Part shown: positions 25,002 through 37,912 of the stretch, piece by piece | Position numbering within the stretch: the first letter of the stretch is position 1 | Layout of the letters: the number at the start of each line of letters is the position of its first letter | NCBI GenBank assembly: GCA_030248225.1 | Contig: JASANE010020269.1 | Span: 1-64,000 of the forward strand | Length of the DNA stretch: 64,000 nucleotides | Direction: 5' to 3' | From: Trileptium ribeirensis | Taxonomy: Eukaryota; Nematoda; Enoplea; Enoplida; Thoracostomopsidae | Notes under the pieces: model-generated | What the model saw: only the letters and a program-made list of their open reading frames with translations | What the model was told of the DNA's origin: nothing | Databases searched by the model: none | Position numbers and translations under genes: made by a program

Positions 25002-25412
25002 TTAAAAACAGCACCATAACAATGTATCAAAGTAAGCTTCACCAATATCAATCAAAACGTACCGTTTTTGCCGACCACGCGCAACCGAGCTATCCTGATC
25101 CGCCGTGGTCCCTGTTTTGGTCGAACCACTACTTGTGCTGGCTATACTATGTCGCTTCGTAGATGCATGGTTGACAGGTCCGTTACGATCTGAACAATTA
25201 TTATTGTTCGTTCTGTATTTACTATGTCCGGCCATACTTCCCTGTCCACTATCAGTACTATGTGTTGCCTTTTCGTCGTCCTCCGAAGAACTAGATGAGC
25301 TTGAGCTATCAGTGCTGGAGCTATCAGAGCTCGAGCTGCTAGATTGCATCCCAGCAGGGCGCGTGCTCGTATCAACACGATCGCATATTGCAATAGCCTC
25401 CGGGCGATACAC
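25002..25412 (-). CDS. JMJD6: JMJD6 visible coding exon 6 (C-terminal Ser-rich tail)
   Basis: After a GTTTAG acceptor the exon reads VYRPEAIAICDRVDTST, aligning with the human segment after the catalytic domain, then a polyserine tract with Asp and Thr (about exon residues 25-45) ending in SEDDE. A low-complexity tail rich in S, T, G and N follows. The first codon is GTG for valine and is not a start. Read through, the exon ends at TAA (25,002-25,004) after 136 codons. The last 19 residues (after RGRQKR) look unlike the family and follow a strong donor, CG|GTACGT at 25,063/25,062, so a spliced isoform with another last exon at lower coordinates is possible. Confidence 0.88.
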   Translation of the reverse strand: MYRPEAIAICDRVDTSTRPAGMQSSSSSSDSSSTDSSSSSSSSEDDEKATHSTDSGQGSMAGHSKYRTNNNNCSDRNGPVNHASTKRHSIASTSSGSTKTGTTADQDSSVARGRQKRYVLIDIGEAYFDTLLWCCF

Positions 25413-25844
25413 CTAAACAAAGATTACGAATGAATATGAGACAAACGCTAAAAAATGTTTCCAAAAATTAATTTTTTGCCAAACGCAAATGATGTAGCTA
25501 ACAATATCAGAACAACAGTGTGAGCAGCCTGTGAGAGTATAAATAATGCGTATGACAATCGATATCCACCTATGACCTTTTAGACATTTATATTTACAAC
25601 TTGTCCCAGATGTGGAAACGAAAGGAATTTTTCACCTGGTTCCGCGGTTGTGGGGAGCCTTGATGTTTGTGTTAATAGGAATTAAGCTAGTATGCTACAT
25701 GCGAGAGTGAAACGAAGGTGGTTTCAATTATAATTTTGTGTAATCACCTGTAACAGGTTGTGTTTGATGTACATAAAAATTATTGAAATTATAGAAATCA
25801 GCTATACACTGTAAAACCTCTGGCATCCTGAATTTATTGAAAAA

Positions 25845-26560
25845 CCTAAAACGTCAAGGACAACAAACCCATCGAAAAAAAAGTGATAACGCATGAAGTA
25901 TATTGTGTTGGTCTCTAGATAGCCAAACAAATCGTATTCAGCCTACCGAAAAATCTTACATACAATTCTTGATGCCCTGTACGCATACATAGCTATTGAA
26001 GATACGCTATATTCTGAAAATCGGGTTCACTAACCAGACCCATGTCATCTTTAGGGGCCTGTAGTTATAGTTATAAAAAAGAACAGTTTACAGCGGGGTT
26101 TCGGGGGCGGCATCCCACGACTTAGGCTTAGTCTAAGTGTTATATAAGATAAGAAGCTTAGGCTTAGTACATCGAGAACGACATGGCATGCATTTTACTT
26201 CTGCCCATAAAAGGTACATTGATCCATAACCCTCAAAATATAGAAAACCTCTAAAAAGGCATGAAATATACTTGAGGTACTCTATATAACTAAATCATTG
26301 AATTGAATAACAGAAAAATTATAATATAGACCACTTTTTTAATGCTCTACACGCAATACATAATCAAACAAACGAAAATACACGTTTTGGAAATCGAGTT
26401 CGTCGACCATAAAACCATTAAAACTCCACGAAAAAGTATAATATAGTCATGCTGGACACTAGATAGCAAAATCATCCATCATGCAGCGTGCTTGATAACC
26501 TAATAAACACTCGTTGACATGTAAAACACGCAATCACATGCCCAAATTTGCAAAATCGAT
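25845..26560 (+). repeat. Degenerate satellite-like units of about 150-190 bp
   Basis: Units at about 25,845-26,030, 26,222-26,408 and 26,409-26,560 share a motif order of AAACC.., GCATGAA.TAT, CTAGATAGC.AA, GAAAAAT.., TTCTTGATGCCCT-like text and ATCG.GTTC. About 180 bp of unrelated sequence with two CTTAGGCTTAGT copies separates the first two. A related unit is at 19,795-19,985. Confidence 0.5.
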
Positions 26561-27069
26561 ATTTAAGACAAAGGGCCAATGAACCATGTTCAGAATGGTC
26601 TCCAAAAACGGTGGTCAGCAAGGTTGTAGAACTCGATGAGCTGATCCAGTTTTTCGATGCGAAGCCTGCGTCGCGAGATATGAGTACAAAACACTGGTAC
26701 TATAAAATGTGTAATATTTCTTTGGACATTTCAGAAAATATCTAAAGCGACACTGATACAGTCTTGGAACTCGTTTAATACAGAAAAGATATTAACTGAA
26801 TCCGTAGATGCGAGGTAGTCTTGTCTTCGCCGACGAATATATTAAAAGAAGACCAGCTTAATCTCAGCCTAATCACACTTTTAGTCGATAAAGATAACAA
26901 ATTTTTGCATGGCTGAATTGTGAGTATAACAAGCGAAGCGTAGAATTCTTACTAACTAGCCGTATTATTAATGGTGAAATTTAACAATGTCCGCTATTGG
27001 GTTTGTTGTGTTACATGCATCTCAATTTTGGCTTTACGGATTGATTCTGGCGATAGCTATTTGAAAGCT

Positions 27070-27240
27070 TGATATCCGGGTCATGGTATTCTGGGTAATT
27101 CTGACGAAAAATTCCGGGTCCGGTATTCGTTTTCAAAACTTTCGGGTCCGGGTCCGGTTATTTCATTTTGCAAGGTCAGGGTCAGTGTCCGTGTACTACC
27201 AATAACAGCCGGACTGTTTGTCTGATGATGCCGATTTAAT
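27070..27240. repeat. CCGGGTCCGG-rich patch
   Basis: Several GGGTCCGG copies near 27,115-27,160, ending GGTCCGGTTATTTCATTT, resemble the subterminal repeats of the hAT-like family at 5.3-8.9 kb. The interior does not match, so it may be an end of a related element. Confidence 0.35.
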
Positions 27241-28299
27241 GGCATAATGGCAGGTTTTAATTCAAAACCCTCTGGTTCTAGCACGCTCGACTTAATATTG
27301 ATTGAGATATTATATTCGCTAATAGCAATGCTCGCCAAAAAGAAACAGCTAATGACTGATTATAATGTGAAATTAAATGGCGTTCACATCTGCGATAGTT
27401 CTGTTGGAAAAGGTAATAGTCACGGAAAATAGCCGCTACAAACTCTAAGCATCCTCATTCTAGCTGAGAATGTGGTCAAAAAAAATTAATTTTCAAAATT
27501 CTATGCTCGGCGCTGCTCAAACCATGCTATTTCGCACTAAAGACGCAGGCAGTGTTCAACTGTAGCCGTAACTTTTAATATATGCCACGCACAAAGTTAG
27601 CTTAGCTGTACTTACACGTAAAAAGATGACACAGTTTAACCATGTTGACGAGAAAACCTTCCCAATTATTATTATTACAGAAAATTCAAATTATGACTTG
27701 CACTTGATGTTAAATTACTATATAATAGACCAGCCACTTTAAATCTCGTTGGGAAAAAATTCGTACCATTGATACGTGTGTAATGCCACCAGTATTGCGA
27801 GAATCGCATGGAACATGGTTTGTGCGTTTTATGCGGTGCCTGATTCCCTAATTGATGCAGGTAAATATGTTATCCACCGCAAAGACCGAATATAGAAGAG
27901 GGGGTGGAATTGAAATGAATGATGTGCCTTTGTCGATATACTAATCCTCCGCCTAAGCCGGGGAGCGGTCACCTTCCGAAGCCCGGGTATATGTTGTTTT
28001 TTTTGATATAACTACCAGTTTCAAAACGTGGCTTGGACCGAAATTCCGATGTCAAATCTACTACATGCAGACAAATTAACTATTGTTTGACGTGTTTTGC
28101 GAACGTGTCTGTTGTATAACCCCTCAACTGTTGAAGGATAGCAGCACAACTTAGGTATAAACTTACGTTCTCCTACGTTGTGATTAAGCTTTAGCTCCAG
28201 CTCCAAAATTAGCTGATAGCACATTTGCATATCTAATTGACAGCTTTTTCCTATTATAGTTTGACTGCAACATTTCATTGAATTTACAGTTGAGTCGCG

Positions 28300-31200
28300 T
28301 TAGCTAATCGTGATTTTTGTTTATTGCACGTTTGATAAAGTTGGAATTATTGTGATTTTGTAATTTTGTAAGTCGAAACAATTGGGAGTGTAGTTTCCTA
28401 GAAAAGTTACGGTTTATGATTGAAAGCCCATGATGTTGACGCTGATATTTAGGGGACCGCGAATTTCAGTGTTTTGAGAGTAAACTGGCAAAGCAAATCA
28501 CTGCGTAGTCGGCATTAAGTCCTATTGTTGACCTCCATGTCGAAATTAATGTTGAAGCCAATATCCAAGGAGTGCATTAATGGGCAGTTGTTTTTCATGG
28601 ATTACTTAACATCGACGAATTTTAATTTTAAATATATCAAAACAGCTAATCGGTATTATCTTTATTCCGGATCGTTCTTTAACTGAACGAACTGTTATGC
28701 TAAAACTGACTTTTCAAAAGTGCGCGGCGCCTGATTTTAGCTGTAGGATGAGGATTTAGAATATTTTTATAAATATCGCGATACTAAATCTTGTTTTCAT
28801 GCTCTACAATATTGACGGTATGTACAGCACTTTATGTGTTAAAGCAATGTCCTTTGAAACTACTGTAATAAGTTGTATTTTAGGCAATTTTACCACTTTG
28901 TGCCTTCCATAAGTACATCTTTGGTACAACAGTTGTTTTACGTTATTCAACATTTTCGAATAGTGAGGATTTTATGCCTTTGTACAACGGCAAACGTACG
29001 ATACCTGGCCGAATGGTAGGTTTTTTACTAGAAGCACGTCCTGGTTGGTAAAGACTTAGTGAAATATAGGGGTGTTGCTTATTTTTAAGTTCGTGAGTTA
29101 ATTTCAGTAATGACAATGCTCTTTCAATTCTTAAGCGGTTGACAGAACCCATTAATCAACTACTGGCTAACCGACTTAAAGTCTCTTCTGGTTATTACGT
29201 TGCTCGAATTCTCAGGCAGAATTTTTTTTATAAAAAAACTTTTGTTTTATTGTTTGTAAATTCATGGCAAAATGTATGTGTTCAAGTAAAAAACATTGTG
29301 TAAGTTAGTAATGGAAAGAGTTCCTGAAGATTGTGATATTGTCGTAAATTATATTGAAAGCTATCTTACGTACAATGTCTCATGATAGTGATTTTGTGAA
29401 AATGTCGGAATCTAGAATTTCTTACGATATAAGGAGCCTTAATGACTTACTGGTCGTGGAATTAGTCAATATCGTGTACTCGGCTTATTTGACTGGTTAG
29501 AAAAGCATAAATAACATGGTGAATTACCATTTATAGAAGGTGAGGGTTCCTAGGGAACTTAAATATGTCGTGTTATTTGCTTAGCGTTGAATATATAAGG
29601 AAGATAAATTTAAACATAAAAAAGTCGTAAATTTGTTTTGAACTATTCAAAGAATGAAAAAATATCACGGTTAATAGGGGCCTTACCTGGAATTGTTTCA
29701 GCCGTCCTTATTGTAAAGTATTTATACACCCCCGCGTTCCTGCATAAAATACAAGGAGATTCTCCTTCGAGAAATTTGTTGTAGGTATTTGCATGCAATC
29801 TTGATAAGTGACTGTGAGCTATCATAGATGTTTCATGATACGATTACGCTCTAGGAACTGGTTATATAATTTTAAACCATCTACTGACAATCTGGGCAGT
29901 TAGCTTAACTGTCCCCAAGCTCAACTAGTATAATTTTGAACTAGCATAAGTTTATAGAAATTAGCCATATGGTCTAACGTGTATACATAACCAATATGCA
30001 TGCATTGTGAAGGTGAACGAAAAGTAAATTCGAGGTAGCCCTAAAATGCGCAAAAGAACGATACCTATCAATTGTTTAGTTGCTGATCGCGTTTTTTGAT
30101 ACGATCACGCACAAAAATGACATTTCAGTCAAGAACTAATAGTTTCAGTTCATCGAATATCGTAGTCTTCTAATAACTGATATGTTTCCTCATTGAATTT
30201 TCGTCCTAAGGATACTTTTGAATGCATTGGGAAGAATCTCTTGTATATGGAGCAACCAATATAGTGTTTTTACCATATTCCTTAATTCGACTTTGTGATT
30301 TAGCACACTTTTTATGTTAATAATGTAGACACCTTTTTATTGAAATTGCATGACGTATGGTACCGATTAAATTATAGGCTGAGTCGATTAGAATGTTTGG
30401 TGGTGCGATCTTAGGGATGCCGGCTTGGTTTGCTACTACAATTCCACCGGACGTAGCATTTTGTTTGTCGACATCATGTATGACGTTGGTGTGCTTTATC
30501 GATAGTGTTCATCATACATGGAACAGTGATGTGGTACAAAACGACAGTCCCACGATTTTGTCTTGGAAATTTAATTTATTGCTGCTGCAATATGCTCAAT
30601 CGAGAAGTCAAAAGAGCTGTATGGTAAGTTTGCTTAGGCGTTTATACGACTAATGTCTTACTAGGCTTATGACCCCAGAAGGAGCATTTTTCTTTTGCTG
30701 AATCATTTGTCGAATAACTGATGTACATAAACTGAGATGGCGTATTATAATTTTTTGTTTGTTTTGACTGCGCTGCACAGCCAGCTAACGATATAATAAG
30801 ATTAAGAATTCTTATTTATGCGGTAAAATTGAGCCGTTCCACATTCGTTTTAAAGGTTACCGAAACATGATGGTGAGCGGTCTTTTGTTTGACTCTGAAT
30901 GTGCTGGCAATGCAACATTTAGTTTTCGGAAACTTGTAATACTGTAGGAGTTAGCTTTTAAAACTTTATTACGAAAGAATTCGTCAAAATATTATAAAGG
31001 TTTGATCAAAGTTTCTTTGTTTGGAGTGTTGTTCACTAGAGCAAGCAATAAAGTTTTGCCCAGTTGCAAATAATTTAGAATTCTAATTTCCACTATGTCA
31101 GCTTTCTATTTGAATCACTGATGGAGTTGCAACATACAGACCGTAAAACTTTTAAGGTTTTAGGTTAGCGTTGGTGTACTACAGGGGGATATTGTTTCTT

Positions 31201-34200
31201 CTGCCTTTGGTTATATTACTGTGGCTGACGGATCAATCATAATTTTATCTGGTATCTACTAACTGATTTGGTTGTTATTTTTTTGCTGTATCCGAAACTT
31301 TCAACCGGTTAAGACTTCTTTGGAGTAATTCTTCGATTAACAATATTTTGCATGGAGGATTGATTAAAGTAACAAAAAAATCATGTCACTGAATGTTCAT
31401 AGCAGAAAAATACGATCGGTACGTTGATAGTCCATACAGGGTTAACTTCGTTTTTCCAACAGGTGCTCCTTCTTTATTGAAGAGACATCAGCGTATTAAG
31501 TTTGTGATTTAAGTCTACAGTCAAAAATCTTGTTTTTATTATAAGACAATCAGTAATCATTGCTGTTCTGCTGGTAGTGTGGCGATACATTTGTAAAGTT
31601 GTTCTTATGCTGCTATTAAGGTAACTTCCATCTACGGGCTAAAATATTCCTGGTTTCATCCTAGTCATACAAAGTTTGTATTCCGGGTCCCTTAATCAGT
31701 TGCCTTGTTGGTCAAGAAATTTTTTTATTTTAGGATTTGTGTACGTCAGCACAATTTTTCGATGCATTGAGCAGAGAGCGTAACTTTTGGTGATTTGTGA
31801 TTATCACTACATATTATCCCCGATGGTGTCATTTTTACGACGCGGTATTTTCCTTATCATCGGATATTTACACAGTATGATCTTTCGTTTGATTCGCATT
31901 TGCATGCTAACAATGCAAATTTTATGTAATTGACAGAATTGATTGAATGCAGGATAAATTTATATAAAAAACAATAACTGGAACAACCAATTTGCATTAT
32001 TAGTGTTTTATGGTTATTTTACTTTAAAAATACCGTAATACATATAGCGACATTCGCGAAAAATAAAATTCTGAAATTTTCGCGATAATAAAAACAGCAA
32101 CATAGCGGCAAACCAGAACACAGTGCAGAAGTGCCGAATGCACGCATGTGAAGGCTAGACCATGCATGGTTATGCTGCCGAATACAGGCACTCTTTGACG
32201 CGTAAATGCTGTAATCTTTGTTTTTCTTTTAGCGAACAAACATTAAGATTTCGGGAAAGAAAAATCGTTGTTTTTTATTTGCGAACGCCCAGTTTTTTTT
32301 TCGCGAAATCATCGCAAAAATAAAAACACAGAAATAAGTTCACAGCTCCTTATGTAGTTCAGATACACATGTAGTATATGGCCTGCAGTGAAAGCGGCTA
32401 TAGTAGTTTACACACGTCCTGTTTTGTTGATGTCTACTACCATCACGTGTTGTTTTTTTTTAAAAACCACTTTTTGTTTTTTTTTTTGCGAACATCGCTA
32501 TACAGCTATATGTGTACTTGGCTCAACGATGTTGATAAATTTAGAAATCCTTCATGCTACTGACAATTCAACGATTTCATGAAAAAAAATAATCTGGCCA
32601 ATCCAGGTGAAAATTATAATTAATAATATTTGCGCCCAAAACATCGACATCTTTTCGTTTTCCATGCACCCCGGTGGATGAAATTATCGCAGAGCATTAA
32701 TTAGATATCGTTACAGCTGTTCTCAAATGGGTCTATATTTGGGTTTATATTTGGGAATTAAAAGTAATGACTCGGAATGCGGAATGCATAGCCAAGTTGT
32801 CATCACTTTCGGGCCCGATTTTATTATGCACCACCTTCTTAAAGAGCACAAACGTATTGTTCTGAGCGTTTGCACAGCCAGTGTTATATATAATCGTTCC
32901 TGAAATTATATATACGTGAAGATAAATAAAAAATCAATTGTAGTACTCGTAACTGTTAGAACGTAAGCATGAATACAGTGTAGTTATATTATCAAAGTGG
33001 AACACTTTGGGTATAACAAAACAACCATTACCAGCTGCGGCTATACATTACTGCACTGTTTCCATAAAAGAATATTTTTGTAGCGAACCAGTAGATTTTA
33101 GTAAAGGAAAACGCATAACCTCCAATGGTGGTTTCTGGTATATAGTCATTCTAGTTGGCCTTCTAAGATTGTTTGGCTATACCCGTAGAATACCACATGA
33201 GGTTTAGACGAGTTTACATTCGTTTTTAACGTCATCCGATGCTATGTATATGGTTGTTTTGTTATAGGGACGGGCAACAATATCTCTTATTAAGCATTCA
33301 ATTTATATTTTTTCACTGACCAAAGAGTCTAGCGTTCATGGTAGTTGCAGTTCTGCCATCTGAAACGCTATTGCATACTTATCTATGTAATATATTATAC
33401 ACAAAACTTTAATTTATGATTATGAAACGTAATTATTAACCGGCAATATTATTCGATCAAAAGGTCGTTCTCACTATTATATTATAGCAGGATTTCTATC
33501 GGACGTGACTATATCGTGTGTAAGTAGGTTATCCCAATGTTGCATTTATAATAATATTTGATGTAATAAGACGGCTAAAAAATTTTTTAAAAAATGCTCA
33601 GCTTGATTTCGAATTCCCTGTATTGCAGCCGGTTCTGGATTACGTAGAAAGTTTGTATGAAAAAATTGCTTAACACAGCAAATTGGGCAATGCTTAAACA
33701 TATTTTGGTAAACATAAGTGGAGTTAAAAAATAGTTCGAAGGCGTGGACCCGTTGGCTGGCTTAAAATATGGTGCATAAATTGATCTTTACCAGGTGTGC
33801 ATTTCGTTTTAAGTAGTGAAGTAATATTTTAGGGAGCTACGGTGTGACTGTAGCTTATTTGTTGTTATCCTTAGGGCTACCTTATCGGCTTTAATTTGAA
33901 ATGTGGGTTGATGTTCTTCGAAAACACTGAATACGGTGTAGCTATCCGGAGAATAGTTCTGAATAGGTTCTTTCTTATTATACTGTAATAAATAAACTAT
34001 ATAAATTCCATTATAATGGATTATGTTTTTTAAGCAAACTTTAATACATGTATCTCCTGTCGTAAACAAACTGATATTGTGTTTTAATAGATTCTATAAA
34101 TCTGTAGATTTCTGAATCCAGTCTCAAAAGTATCTAGCGTCTTTCCACACATAATAGTTAAAAAATCAAATCCAATCTATAGACCACAGTAGCAGCACTT

Positions 34201-34277
34201 AAATATTTTTTGAGACAGGAGGTTTTCCTAGAACTCGTAGGTTTTCGGAAATCTAGATCTGGGACATGGCTCTAGGG
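28300..34277. other. Intronic DNA, no element recognised
   Basis: The plus strand is T-rich. Open frames here (for example 30,393-30,653 plus and 28,943-29,152 minus) have no recognised domain and lack credible splice context. Confidence 0.5.
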
Positions 34278-34340
34278 TATATAAACCAGTAGCACAGCTC
34301 AGTCGGGGAGTTCTCTCCGATGCTGTTGCCGCTGGTAAGT
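34278..34340 (+). promoter_or_regulatory. Promoter-like TATA box with downstream splice donor
   Basis: TATATAAA (34,278-34,285) is followed about 25 bp later by CTCAGTCGGG, which could be an initiator, and then by CTG|GTAAGT (donor at 34,335). The set reads like a core promoter with a short first exon, or part of an LTR, on the strand opposite to JMJD6. No coding sequence follows. Evidence is positional only. Confidence 0.35.
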
Positions 34341-34352
34341 AGTTCTATTATT

Positions 34353-34404
34353 TTTGTGTGTTAAAATTTTGTTAAGTGTTTGTGTGTTAAAATTTTGTTA
34401 AGTG
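34353..34404 (+). repeat. 26-bp perfect tandem duplication
   Basis: Two adjacent identical 26-bp units, each starting TTTGTGTGTTAAAA and ending GTTAAGTG. Perfect identity implies a recent duplication. Confidence 0.9.
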
Positions 34405-35514
34405 TTGAGTATACGCACACTGGAACACAGTTGTAATTGAGAACTTAGCCGTGGAGTTTGGGTATAATTGTGGTACCCTACGAGCCTGGGCGTTTGGTCA
34501 TATTATCGCGGCTTAAGAGTTAAGTACTGTGGGGAAGGACGCTAATTCCCTTCCTTTTGACCCTTTGGTTGTATTGATTTATGACACATATCCAGTTATT
34601 ATTAGACCTCACGGTCATACTCACCCCTTCAACAATTGTTTTTTGGTACACTTCCACCATACATACGTGCGCATAGTTTGAGGCACAAATACTACATATT
34701 CCAGGGATTGGTAGACCCATAGGAGTTGAGTAAGCTAAATTTTATCCGTGGCGAGCACAAGATTTTGTCCAGAGATCTTAGGCTTTCGTTACACCATTAA
34801 TTTTATGGCTGCCCTTCGAACTTACTTTAAACTCTATCCTGTCTACCATATCAAAACAGTAGAACTAGTAGAAGATATATTAAACGTCAAACACTTACAT
34901 CTAAACAATGCAACAGAGATACCGTAACTAAGCGCCAATATCGATTAGACAATCTGTAAAATGGTCACTAAGGACGACGAGCCATTTCGACTCACATACA
35001 TATTACCAGCCATATTGTTATAATTATATATATAACATATATGTATAAAACTACTAGTGAAGCTCGCTTGCGAGCCACAATTCGAGTGGTGAGAACAATC
35101 CCCCGAAGACTGTTGTAGAAAGCACACACAAGCAAAGCCTACACACAGTACGCAGGTGCAGCATTATATAAACCGTGAGTGATGAGTCATAGTTACGCCC
35201 GCCTCTTTTGATAGCCAACGTATGCAGTAGACAAAATATCATACAACGAGTACAAAAACAATGAACTAACAATTTAATAATTCAATAAAACCCTAAATTG
35301 ACCGTGAAAAGAACGTTAAAGAATTCAAACCGATACTTGAGAAAAATCTCATTTTTCATACCAAGTATGAAGCAGAAGTGTGAAAAATATTTGTCACACA
35401 ATATTTTTGACACTCGCAATCAGGTTGTTAGCCCGGAGAACCCTACATTCGACACTAAAACCAACAATTAGCACACATTTAGGTGCATTTCCCACGACTT
35501 TTCACCAAATATGA

Positions 35515-35940
35515 AATTTGGCGCCAACCATAAGATTACAGACTCCAGATTGGGAAGTAGTTGAAAAACTTGTTATATATCATTGCAAAGCGCTGGTAAA
35601 GCTACATGGAATAGGCTTACTAGTTTGCGGAAAACTCGTTTGCTTTTTGAGAAAAGTCGCTAAAAATGGAGGGGGTGCCCGAAAAAATGGGCCAAAATGA
35701 CGTCATTTTGCCCCATAATTTTTCTCACGGGAAAAAAATTCAAAAATCGGGCACCGTCACTACACCTAAGTCGACCATTGCGGTTCGAATGAGCTATCTT
35801 GCATCAAAATCCGCCCAACCGAGATCGATTATCGAGATCCAGGTGCGACAGACACACAGACAGGACCTCCTCAACCCCCTCCAGAGCCAAAATTGAAAAT
35901 TCTCGTTTCACTCGCTAGCTTCGCTCTCTCGTTCCACTCG
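35515..35940 (+). repeat. Dispersed repeat R6, copy 1
   Basis: Contains GAATGAGCTATCTTGCATC, AAAATCCGCCCAACCGAG and ends GTTTCACTCGCTAGCTTCGC. The stretch at about 60,830-61,070 matches these landmarks in order. The GACAGACACACAGACAGG tract resembles the GAAC/GGAC tract of R1 in position, so the two families may share ends. Confidence 0.55.
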
Positions 35941-36277
35941 AATTCAATAATATGGGTCAATTCACGAAACCATGTTATTTTGGTCGGAGGCTACATCGGC
36001 ACTTTTTGGCCCATACAACCAGTCTTTTGGAAGGAAATTTAATGTCGCTGTAAGGTGTAAAGCTAATTTTGACCCAACGAATCGATTGAAGTGGTTATTT
36101 TCCTCCGAAGTTTTGGTAAGGAATTATGAGTATCAGTGTGCCATCGGTAGGGCGCCACCCTATATGAGCCTCAGGGGCTCTTCTAATCGAAAAAACGAAG
36201 TTAGTCTCAAATAGGATAATTTCCTCCGTGGCGTGTCGCAGCGGGATCCAGCCTAGTACAGACAAATGGCATCCCGG

Positions 36278-36504
36278 TCGATAAATAAGCATTATTAGCT
36301 TCCTTAGCCTCTTCCCAGTCTCATCAATAATGTCATGTCAATAAATTCAATGTAAAATTAATTTTAACACATTTTAAACCAACAGTACCTTCATTTCTTT
36401 TATCTGTCTTACTATATAAATTTCGAAGACGAGGTTCCGGATCCGCTTTAATTGGACAGTTCCGGTTGCTGGCTATGGCAAATTTCGTTTCCGTTTATTT
36501 CCTG
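36278..36504 (-). repeat. hAT-like family, end fragment
   Basis: Matches the last 230 bp or so of copy 2 (7,080-7,317): AAATAAGCATTATTAGCTT, TTCATTTCTTTTATCTGTC, then GAGGTTCCGGATCC and a degenerate TTATTTCCTG end. The rest of the element is absent. Confidence 0.7.
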
Positions 36505-37126
36505 GAGGATACATATGAATTTGCAGCAGTGCGAATTTCTACGAACGGTGGTTAGATATAGGTGCAGAAGTAGTGTTGGACACCACACAGAAAAGTCGCC
36601 GGTCGAGCGGTTACCGTTTTCTGCGCCGAAGCTGGTTGGCAAAGATTAAGTATTTGTTACGTTGCAACAGAAACTCTAGCATAAAGAGCATTGTTCTTTT
36701 ACGCATAACTTTGTAGTGGATGAATGCATATAGAATAAAGTATTCCGCATAATAAATAATGACATTTGAAAACTCAAATGAGCAGTTAAAAAATTTCGTG
36801 CTTAAAAACTGCACCGAAAAAATTTATCATTTCAATAAAATATCACAGAAAAGTTCTGCAAACCTAATTTTGACAGGTCCCGCAGTAGTGTTGCATACCA
36901 GCCGGGAAAGTCGTCCGCGGCCTACGAAAATTGCGGCCGGTGCCCAACACTATTAAGACGAACCAGGTCAATTTCTGTGCTACCCTTTGCAATACATTAC
37001 ATTTTACTTAAATGTTACATTATTAAACTGAACATTACAACCTAATATCACCTTAGAATACGATAAGATGACGCAGAATTTATATATACCTACTGACAAA
37101 AACATATTTATTTTAGCTATATTTAC

Positions 37127-37315
37127 TTTAAGACACTTGTACCAACTTCGAGCAAGTTTCGGCCTTGAGTGAAAGGTTTTGTACCACACAATCGGCAAGT
37201 TGACTAAAGAACAAAAATTTTGAGTAACGGCAATCGTATCGGTGAGATTTATAACAACGTGCCACCAGCCTCCGGGGACAAACATGGTTTCGCCTGGTTT
37301 TTGAATGACTTCGAT
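37127..37315 (-). CDS. JMJD6: JMJD6 visible coding exon 5 (distal metal histidine)
   Basis: This 63-codon exon starts [20 protein letters not shown] and includes [13 protein letters not shown], then [14 protein letters not shown]. The H of GWWHVV is the third Fe(II) ligand, and the T of VTQNF contacts 2-oxoglutarate. The acceptor is CTTGTAG (AG at 37,316-37,317) and the donor is AAA|GTAAAT; both ends are phase 0. It lies 149 bp inside the lower-coordinate side of the giant inverted repeat, which starts near 37,464 and fills most of the preceding 15.9-kb intron. Confidence 0.95.
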
Positions 37316-37463
37316 CTACAAGAATGGATAAGTAAACAATTGTATAACTTCGCGTATCTGCGGTACTCGACACAATTAACTGTTGCTCGATCGCATCCTG
37401 TTCGTGTGAAAACATAATTTTACTTTAAAATTTAATAATTTGTTGTTATTTGATCATTGCTTG

Positions 37464-37912
37464 TGTAACGGACGTGACGCTGGTACATTACGCACTTCCA
37501 AAACGTAATGCCCATACGACCCCGGCAATCGTAACCTCGAGGGCGGACCTAATGGGTTCTAATTTTTTCGGTTCGGGTCAATCCCAAGAGACTACGGAGC
37601 TTAGCAAGCCGGAGGAGCGCTTCACAGGATGTGTTCTGATCTTGCCGGACGGGTTGCGCACGTAGCCAAAGCGGTGCTACCTTTGAGGTTCCTAGGGAGG
37701 TTGACACCATCACCTGCTCTCAGGTCAAAGAGACCATACCACTATTCCCTATCATCGTTCCACCAGGAAGTGTGTTAAACGTTTGGATTGATCACTTTTC
37801 TATTTTCCTGAACCGTTAATTTATTTAGCCAGTGGCCCCCACTAGGGTCCGCCAAATCTATAGACGTTTAATGTCGGATCGCGTAGTTTCTTATTTTGGA
37901 GGTTCAGTGAAA
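37464..37912 (+). repeat. Inverted repeat, left arm, outer part
   Basis: Matches the minus strand of 50,250-50,621 in order: GTAATGCCCATACGACCCCG, CCGGACGGGTTGCGCACGTA, CTAGTGGGGGC-like text and CTATAGACGTTTAATGTCGG. Both arms translate to LHYALPKRNAHTTPAIVTS (VHYAL on the left), but no longer frame is conserved. It is cut at 37,912 by the 3' tail of LINE B. Confidence 0.85.

Larger units (their letters stand above)
25413..37126 (-). other. JMJD6 intron between visible exons 5 and 6
   Basis: This 11,714-bp intron starts GTAAAT and ends GTTTAG on the minus strand. It contains satellite-like units near 26 kb, a T-rich stretch on the plus strand at 28,300-34,200 without recognisable elements, a promoter-like TATA box at 34,278, an R6 repeat at 35,515-35,940 and a fragment of the hAT-like family at 36,278-36,504. 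Confidence 0.9.

Noticed and set aside
26100..26175. Two CTTAGGCTTAGT copies, recalling TTAGGC telomere repeats
   Set aside because: Only two separated copies, with no array.
30393..30653. 86-codon frame with hydrophobic segments
   Set aside because: Could suggest a membrane segment, but there is no family resemblance and it lies within a JMJD6 intron.
30820..31930. Apparent echo of TTTGTTTGA..C...TG.GCT..CAATGCAA text about 1 kb apart
   Set aside because: Similarity is too short and interrupted to call a tandem duplication by eye.
37450..37665. Conserved peptide in both arms of the giant inverted repeat
   Set aside because: The similarity LHYALPKRNAHTTPAIVTS follows from near-identical DNA in the arms; the frames diverge and close on both sides, so coding is not supported.
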